64,000 bases of DNA from Adiantum capillus-veneris. Taxonomy: Eukaryota; Streptophyta; Polypodiopsida; Polypodiales; Pteridaceae. Made by a program: the position numbers and the translations under genes. Below, in pieces: positions 60,246 through 64,000 of this stretch; positions within the stretch are counted from its first letter, which is position 1; each line of letters opens with the position of its first letter. The notes below the pieces were generated by a model. The model did not search any database. It worked only from the letters and a program-made list of their open reading frames with translations, and had not been told where the DNA came from. The stretch lies in the NCBI GenBank assembly GCA_014529385.2, contig CM043960.1:76097910-76161909 (forward strand), given 5' to 3'.

Positions 60246-62386
60246 ACCACTCCAGGATGGTTGCCAATGCTCAGGGTGAAATTGGGAGATGCTCAAACAG
60301 ATTTTGGTCTGTGTTTCAAACCTCCCATTTGGCTACAAGCAAAGATACATGAAGGTTATTGTTACAAAAGTTAAAGGGCTTGCAAAGAGCAAATAAATGT
60401 TTTAATACCGTCTGAACATACAAAAGAATCACAATGCACATGTTAAAAGTATAAAGACTTTTCTTACCACCCTATAAGGTCATTATGACCCCATAATACT
60501 CATTCAAAGTGAAGTATTACCGTTAAAAGCATAAATGAAGGAGGCTTGAATGGATACTCAGGAGGAAGTTGGATACGGCCATGATATATCCCTCCTTCAA
60601 ATTCAGAGTCTAGGGGGCCGCGTATTGCAAATTGCCATTCAAATATATTATCCTGCATATAACAATTAACATCAGTTATCTGGTTCCCTGAAAGCATCAA
60701 AAAGGAACCCTACGAGATCTTCACAACCAAACAACCACAAGCACTCATGCAGAAAGACCATTATCTATGCACATAGACAGTTTTAAACACTTTTCCCAAG
60801 CAATATCGATTTCCTGAAATTAATGAAAAGCTGGTTCCAATATAATCACAAGACAAGGTGCCACCTTAGTTAAATGCTGTCATATTTTACAAAAAATGTA
60901 ATCTGTGATTTTTACAATGGTAAATCCAAAACAAGACATGAGGACTCTATTGAATTTTTTATAAAAGATGGTACAGCGACCATGAATAAAATATCATAGT
61001 AAAACTCAAAAGACAAAATAAAAAAACAACCACAGACAAATAGACGAGCCATGCTTATTACTGAAAGGGATGGACAGTAAAACATCTTCATAGAAGGGAA
61101 AGATATCAACTGGAGTAGTGAAGTTATTTAAATTTCATTAGCCATCAATGCATTTGATAGTAAAATGTTTGTTTTATGACAGAAAAAGATATGAGAAACT
61201 TAATGCATGACTACTTTAGCTTCACATCAAACAGACACCCTTTCAAAAGTAAACATGAAAAATAAAATGAATAAGACGAGCCTTATCGTGTGAAAGCTTG
61301 GATACGAGCTACAACATGCTGAGCTTCTTTATATTTCTCTCAAGTCTGACCTTGCAGCCTTAAAAACATTGCACAACATAGCAATCAAGATATTCAAAAA
61401 CTAATAAAAGAAAGGAAGCACTGAAGTGAGACGGACAAAACACCACTTTAAACACGAATTTCAAAACTTTAAAGCACATGAAAGAACATCACCTTAATCA
61501 TGCCTAGCTTAAACAATAGTTACATCATCCCTGTAATCAGTCCCCAGGAGTAGGTGCAGGTTTGTATGGTGCTAGTTCCTAATTACAACTTTCTTTTAAA
61601 CTGAAATTGTTTTACAGAACCAAAATCACTAAAATTTCTTCACTCCAGAGAGCAAATCATTCAAGAAAAAGAGCAAACGACAATAATGGCAACATAAGAA
61701 AACTCTTCATGGTAGGCTTTTGGGCTCCTCATTTCCATCCAAATATTTCGTTCTTACTTCAATAGTTTCAAACTACAAGAACAGACTTGCTAAGCTATAA
61801 AAAAGCTAAACCATCTATAAGCAGAAAAGTAACTTTTTAGCCAGTAAAAATACATTATCCAATTTATGCCAAATTCAACAAGGCCCTAAGGAACTAACGG
61901 CCATGCTCACTTTAAAATCCGCAAACCCTGCAACCAAAGTTATAGAGCAAATGAACTGTCAAGGCCACGTTTATATTGAAAACACTAGGCATTGGCATGA
62001 ATCGATTTGTTGGTCATCGTCGATTATGCCACACGTATAAGGGCCAATAAGCTCACCATCAGCATTTGCATTCACGGTAATACTCTCTAATGATCATGAT
62101 ACAAAGTGTTCTTACACACAAACGGAGCCAAAATGATAACGAATACACACACAATTAAAAGACAGCATCGTCCATTGAAGCCAAATGACTCAATCAACCA
62201 CAGTCTGGTTTGCAAAATACACAAAGACAACAGCAGAAGAGAAACCCGTGCAGATCCAAAAGATCTAAGGCATACCTCAAGAGGAAGACTCATGTAGTCC
62301 TCGCTAGGATTGCTTTGCATCTCCTTCATCTCCTGCAGAATCCTCTTCACAGCAGGATTGTTGAGATTGAATTTTGGGGCCGCCAT
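35410..62386 (-). CDS. UBC32: UBC32-like ubiquitin-conjugating enzyme E2, five exons
   Basis: Exons: 62386-62276 (ATG at 62384-62386), 60652-60521, 60332-60248, 36029-35866, 35781-35410. All junctions have GT/AG and consistent phases, giving 287 residues. Exon 1 encodes MAAPKFNLNNPAVKRILQEM. Exon 2 starts DNIFEWQFAIRGP and ends PPEYPFKPPSFMLLT. Exon 3 holds the active-site cysteine in TKICLSIS followed by HPEHWQPSWS. Exon 4 has VRTALVALIAFMPT. Exon 5 ends with one hydrophobic segment (LLAIGLFVALAALLF) before FKKFYHYF. This matches the UBE2J/UBC32-34 group: E2 enzymes held in the ER membrane by a C-terminal anchor and acting in ER-associated degradation. Exons 3 and 4 are separated by a 24,218-bp intron full of transposons. 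No frame damage is visible. Which of UBC32, 33 or 34 is closest is not settled. Confidence 0.92.
36066..36149. repeat. Compound (CT)18(TA)n microsatellite near exon 4
   Basis: CT units 36066-36101 followed by TA units to 36149. In the gene's sense it reads (TA)n then (GA)n, ending about 36 bases before the exon 4 acceptor. Confidence 0.97.
36150..37367. other. Intronic, mostly unrecognised
   Basis: No gene. From about 37140 the sequence resembles, with much divergence, the 3' part of the LTR family at 41466-42777 (for example around ggctctctcttctgctaaga and aaaaggaaccttgagcac). Confidence 0.4.
37368..39739 (+). mobile_element. LTR C1, split by nested solo LTR C2
   Basis: 37368-38203 aligns with the first two thirds of LTR C3 (from about 41525). 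39406-39739 aligns with its last third and ends in CCTTACA, as C3 does. The first 60 or so bases of the LTR are missing. The gap between the two parts is exactly LTR C2. Confidence 0.8.
38204..39405 (-). mobile_element. Solo LTR C2 nested in C1
   Basis: A complete LTR on the minus strand, starting TGTCACGTGACACATCC (39405 leftward) and ending CCTAACA (38204), 1202 bp. It is flanked by tcaac (38199-38203) and tcagc (39406-39410), a 5-bp target duplication with one change. C3 has tcagc at the homologous place. No internal retroelement sequence remains, so it is a solo LTR formed by LTR-LTR recombination. Confidence 0.88.
39740..40170. other. Intronic spacer
   Basis: No recognised gene or element; a short minus-strand frame (39697-39927) has no family resemblance. 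Confidence 0.4.
40171..40872 (-). mobile_element. Ty3-type 3' LTR (L1) with polypurine tract
   Basis: Read leftward it starts TGTCACAAACTGCTGACATG at 40872 and ends CCTCGTGACA at 40171. Immediately before it on the minus strand lies a purine tract (aaagaaggggggat, about 40884-40871) preceded by cgtggacgattactttcttt, typical of the 3' end of Ty3 elements. Contains the aaagaaatac...ggggcgcca signature at about 40300-40350 (reverse strand). Homologous to L2 in the opposite orientation. Confidence 0.75.
40873..41465 (-). mobile_element. 3' internal end of the L1 Ty3 element
   Basis: Non-coding sequence upstream of the polypurine tract on the minus strand, cut off at 41465 where LTR C3 begins. 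It contains a partial duplication of ccaaac(g/t)ctccccaga (around 41370 and 41420). Confidence 0.5.
41466..42777 (+). mobile_element. LTR C3, complete 5' LTR
   Basis: 1312 bp, beginning TGTCACGTGACACATCC and ending CCTTACA. It is followed directly by a primer-binding site, so it is a 5' LTR. Same family as C1 and C2. Many copies of the word tagcgttttt or cagcgttttc occur within it. Confidence 0.85.
42778..42796 (+). promoter_or_regulatory. Primer-binding site, initiator-Met type
   Basis: TTGGTATCACAGCTTTGGC follows the LTR end. It differs by one base from the canonical tggtatcagagc site complementary to plant initiator methionine tRNA. The internal region is lost after about 42980. Confidence 0.8.
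42985..43610 (+). mobile_element. Ty3 LTR fragment
   Basis: Resembles the 5' LTR of the 47-59 kb Ty3 element around 54950-55299: gttatgctgccgaaat, then gaataaagaaatac, then gcgcca and ggggcctac, and the ccgccctctacg...ggccggtt end. The start is truncated and no partner LTR was found. Confidence 0.7.
43692..44602 (-). pseudogene. Ty3-type gag relict
   Basis: 44602-44165 encodes a retrotransposon gag: NNWLPHQWTTYFDLHGEHDE, RRIQMIPLYLRNKAFTWWLD, and MWTDFCVKFKQDF. The following frame (44122-43889) continues with a Lys/Arg-rich region, and 43892-43692 has CFGYH, a damaged remnant of a CCHC knuckle. Frameshifts near 44150 and 43890. A candidate primer site (ttcaaca then TTTGGCGATCG on the minus strand) is near 44828-44838. 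The rest of the element is gone. Confidence 0.75.
44603..45711 (-). other. Leader and LTR-like non-coding sequence
   Basis: Upstream of the gag relict. Contains (CT)n at 45351-45380. Beyond about 44838 it may be the 5' LTR of that element, but no second copy is present to prove the ends. The bases next to 45711 are the primer-binding site of the next LTR. Confidence 0.4.
45712..46073 (-). mobile_element. Short LTR with initiator-Met primer site
   Basis: On the minus strand it begins TGTTATGTCCCAC (46073) and ends CCGTTTCA (45712). It is followed at once by TGGTATCAAAGCTGG (45711-45697), close to the tRNA-iMet site. Length 362 bp. The internal region is not recognised. Confidence 0.7.
46220..46890 (+). 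mobile_element. Ty3-type LTR (L2), inverted relative to L1
   Basis: Aligns with the reverse complement of 40171-40872 over its whole length, including gctgac(a/g)tgtcaagccactg near the start and the ataaagaaaaacc...gcgccaag signature at 46711-46740. It ends near gacgaca at 46890. The first base of the TG end is mutated. Confidence 0.75.
46891..47196. other. Intronic spacer before the Ty3 insertion
   Basis: No gene recognised. Its last five bases, GATGA (47192-47196), are the left target-site duplication of the Ty3 element. Confidence 0.5.
47214..47226 (+). repeat. LINE target-site duplication, left copy
   Basis: AACTGCTAACCTT, repeated at 53877-53889 right after the poly-A tail. It belongs to the Ty3 LTR, whose 3' copy shows the uninterrupted site (gactgctaaccttag). 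Confidence 0.93.
47600..49492 (+). pseudogene. LINE ORF1 (nucleic-acid-binding protein), frameshifted
   Basis: ATG at 47600. The first frame (to 47965) and the second (47979-48791) together give a DUF4283-like RNA-binding fold (ISVYFPGLRKEYLPLLSRIG) followed by a CCHC knuckle, CFICRQMGHLAKAC, and a long Pro/Gln-rich linker. The frame shifts near 47950, again around the poly-C tract at 48629-48644, and again near 49000. The last frame stops at 49492 overlapping the ORF2 start. In related elements ORF1 coats the LINE RNA. Confidence 0.8.
49489..53727 (+). pseudogene. LINE ORF2: endonuclease, reverse transcriptase, zf-RVT, broken
   Basis: Start MRIVSWNVQGLGGPQ. The APE endonuclease has LMLQEHHL and GGDFNMLEDPSDR, then a TAG at 49969. 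The next frame resumes at GGVNLSRIDRFY (about 50005), so about 60-70 endonuclease residues appear deleted. RT: ITILNSTYKILAKAL, motif A LLLDFEKAYDRVDW, motif B VRQGCPLAPFLFLFYAEAM, motif C AEFVDDSALY (Val where most have Ala). In-frame TAG at 52050, frameshift near 52520, zf-RVT-like CAACDQLVESQRHCLWDC at about 53150, in-frame TAG at 53320, and a C-terminal LALWFIWRARCFRIFEA block ending at 53727. Function would be target-primed reverse transcription. This copy is inactive. Confidence 0.88.
55480..56985 (+). pseudogene. Ty3 gag, frameshifted
   Basis: An N-terminal part (RFVPPVDVNVPPVQGFMTGQ, about 55490) and a capsid-like part spread over frames: VVKFSTFSGFEDKAKALTFL (56240), FLKDNTLTWWTALLMQGQ (56370), FEADV (56480), SLQEYNRRF (56535), then LMKVANTSLALLKGE (about 56705). 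The zinc knuckle starts CFLCEQSGHQ (about 56967) but is cut short. Several stops and frameshifts lie between 56340 and 56900. Confidence 0.75.
56986..58550 (+). pseudogene. Ty3 pol remnant: RNase H tail, integrase, chromodomain
   Basis: Right after the broken gag knuckle the frame reads the end of RNase H (FQIMHMEGKKNVVADALSKK). Protease, RT and most of RNase H are therefore deleted. The integrase zinc domain has the two cysteines (CVICQ) but reads HVPPYARNRGI where the second histidine is expected. The catalytic core shows MDFICNLP and VNDQDPRMT. The Glu region (HPQTDGQSQEANS) is in a shifted frame starting at 57766. A third frame (58014-58550) ends with a chromodomain-like tail, RRYLVKFKNYPPMDAKWMEE, stop at 58548-58550. 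It cannot be active. Confidence 0.88.
59319..60191. other. Intronic sequence next to exon 3
   Basis: Begins with the right GATGA target duplication (59319-59323). Contains aaaacgctggg words like those in the C-family LTRs (about 59385), so it may include an old LTR piece. No gene. Confidence 0.45.
60192..60243. repeat. (GA)26 microsatellite at the exon 3 donor
   Basis: In the gene's sense it reads (CT)n beginning about four bases inside the 24-kb intron, immediately after gtaa. Confidence 0.97.
60653..62275 (-). other. Intron 1 of the UBC32-like gene
   Basis: AT-rich, with no element recognised. Bounded by donor TTGAG then gtatg (62276/62275) and acceptor ttatatgcag (60653). Confidence 0.85.
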
Positions 62387-63642
62387 GGCTGTGGCTACAA
62401 AGAAAACGCAGACACTGTAGCACAGACTTGAGCGCAAGAGACGCACTTCGGAAATTGGCTGCGTGTCTTCACAAAAAGTTTTCGAGTCATTCATTCATTG
62501 CCTATGACTTCTTTTGCAATGGGACTTGACTTGGTTGGTTATACAAATTGGAACTTGACACGTGGCATTGATTGCTGTCGGTTCTATTTGGCAAAAAATG
62601 TGATATTGACATTGGGAGATGTGAATTCTAGCTTGGGCGGTCCACAGCAAGGCACTTTCCTTTGTCATAAATCGCAATACTCAGACAACGCAACGCAAGA
62701 GTCCCAAAGCACAATGGCAAAGTTTGGCATAGCCGAGGAGCAAATCCATGAGATTGTAAGGCAAGTGTTGCTGACAAGGGACAACAGTTCCATAAAAAGA
62801 TCATGATGCAAGATTTGTTAAAGGCCGATACTGTATTGAGTCATGCAATTGGGCATTCTTCTTGGCGAGAATCGTTGCATTGCAAAATGCTTTTGGACAT
62901 TCTCAAACTCTTTCTAAGTAAACTTAAAGATGCTTCCACCCCATACTTCAACTCCATAAAAGAAGCACCGGTATCATCAAGGTGTCAAAGAGAGGCTCCT
63001 TTTGTACACAATGCATGGCTTCTCTTTTTTAAGATTTTTCACAAGCATTTAGAGCCATTAACAATTAGTCCACCATGCAAGCTGAAAGTATTGCAAGACA
63101 ATCACAAGCTTTTGTGCATCTTATAAAGTATGGGCCAAAAGCACTACATCTTCCACATACAACAAAAAGTATGATCCCAATCAGAACCTCTTCAATGCCT
63201 TCTTGTTGCATAAAATCAAGTATCATGTGTTCAATTCATCGATGAGTGGCCCAAATAGAGCAGATGAACGATGGCATCCTTGCTTGTTGTGATTGTGAAA
63301 ATTTCTAAAATTTCGTGTTCCATGTGCACTCAACATATCACGTTCTCATAAATAGAAGATATTGTATGCATATATTCATTTGCCACTTGGAGTTCCCCAT
63401 CCGTTGTTGCGCACATTTTGATCACCCTATTTTTTGTAAATTTGTATATATGCACATGATGCCATTTTGTCAAAAGGGTGTGTGAGATTTCTTTTTGTGG
63501 GCTTTTTTGCTTGCTTTAGCAAACCCATGTACATGCAAGGCAAGTCGCTGGACTAGTGCAATAATTGAGTGGTACATTTAAAGATCCTAACGCCAATACC
63601 ATTATCTTTATATTAAGAATGGCTATTGGTCCAAGCCATTGC

Positions 63643-63675
<33 letters not shown>

Positions 63676-64000
63676 GAGGGGAGGGGGGGAGCCTTGTATT
63701 ATGTTCTCCTAGAGACAGGAATTGAAACAATAAAGGTAATGAAATATTTTTCCGAGCAAAACATCTTGTTGTTGCAAATTCTTTCGTACATACATATGCA
63801 AGGTGTGGTGCAAAGGGACAACAAGAATTTCATGTATTAGTGTAATCCCAACTTGTGTGTGCCATGAGAAACTTCTCTAGTCAACTAGTGACATACTAGA
63901 GAAAAGAAAGACCTCATCCATGCCGTAAGAAAAAGTGGCCACAAGCTACATAACTTTCTAATGTATCCTTGTATCAAAGTCTATACACAAAGGCCTCTAA
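62387..64000. other. Upstream region of the UBC32-like gene
   Basis: Should hold the leader and promoter of the minus-strand gene; no TATA box could be assigned with confidence. Open frames at 62498-62806 and 62803-63126 are unlike known proteins. A GA-rich tract is at about 63641-63685. Confidence 0.45.

Larger units (their letters stand above)
36030..60247 (-). other. 24.2-kb intron 3 of the UBC32-like gene
   Basis: Bounded by the exon 3 donor (AGTG then gtaac, 60248/60247) and the exon 4 acceptor (ttttatcatggcag, 36030). Joining them restores WSVRT with phase 1. All LTRs, the Ty3 element and the full LINE between 37 and 59 kb lie inside this intron. The LINE and Ty3 element are antisense to the gene. 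Confidence 0.9.

Noticed and set aside
62498-63126. Two adjacent plus-strand frames upstream of the UBC32-like gene
   Set aside because: No motif or family resemblance, and no splice or start context that supports expression.

Overview
This window is nuclear DNA from a plant. Most of it is AT-rich, it is full of GA/CT microsatellites, and it carries spliced genes buried in layers of retrotransposons. The evidence for a plant is a five-exon UBC32-type ubiquitin-conjugating enzyme, Ty1-copia and Ty3 LTR elements with plant-type primer-binding sites, an L1-type LINE with a zf-RVT tail, and a Mutator-like transposase. Introns tens of kilobases long and filled with nested elements would fit a fern or another large-genome land plant. 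That taxonomic guess is inference; nothing here fixes the species.

Layout. 0.8-8.4 kb: two interspersed repeat families (R1, R2) and GA tracts around a decayed reverse-transcriptase element on the minus strand (4.5-7.7 kb) that looks Penelope-like. 9.3-13.3 kb, minus strand: a spliced gene joining an N-terminal ParB/Srx-like domain to a C-terminal beta-class (N6-adenine/N4-cytosine type) methyltransferase, an architecture known from bacteria and phages. This is the most unusual object in the window. Its 5' side (13.3-14.2 kb) holds five related foldback sequences. 16.1-19.5 kb, plus strand: a frameshifted MULE transposase with a SWIM zinc finger. 20.0-22.05 kb: second copy of R2. 22.3-23.5 kb: five copies of one 20-bp palindrome. 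25.5-27.8 kb: an old minus-strand LINE copy. 27.8-29.2 kb: a Ty1-copia fragment. 30.0-31.8 kb: a minus-strand gag-protease relict.

35.4-62.4 kb, minus strand: one host gene, a UBC32-like ER tail-anchored E2. Its exons are split by a 24.2-kb intron (36030-60247). That intron contains everything between: a solo LTR nested inside an older LTR (37.4-39.7 kb), several other LTRs, a gag relict, and a Ty3 chromovirus (47197-59318, target-site duplication GATGA). A full-length GC-rich LINE (47227-53876, 13-bp target-site duplication) has jumped into the Ty3 5' LTR. The intron has a (CT)n tract just inside its 5' splice site and a (GA)n tract just before its 3' splice site in the sense of the transcript; the two could base-pair.

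The only clearly intact protein-coding gene is the UBC32-like gene. The ParB-methyltransferase gene is phase-consistent over most exon joins but has two or three frame breaks. All mobile-element genes are damaged.
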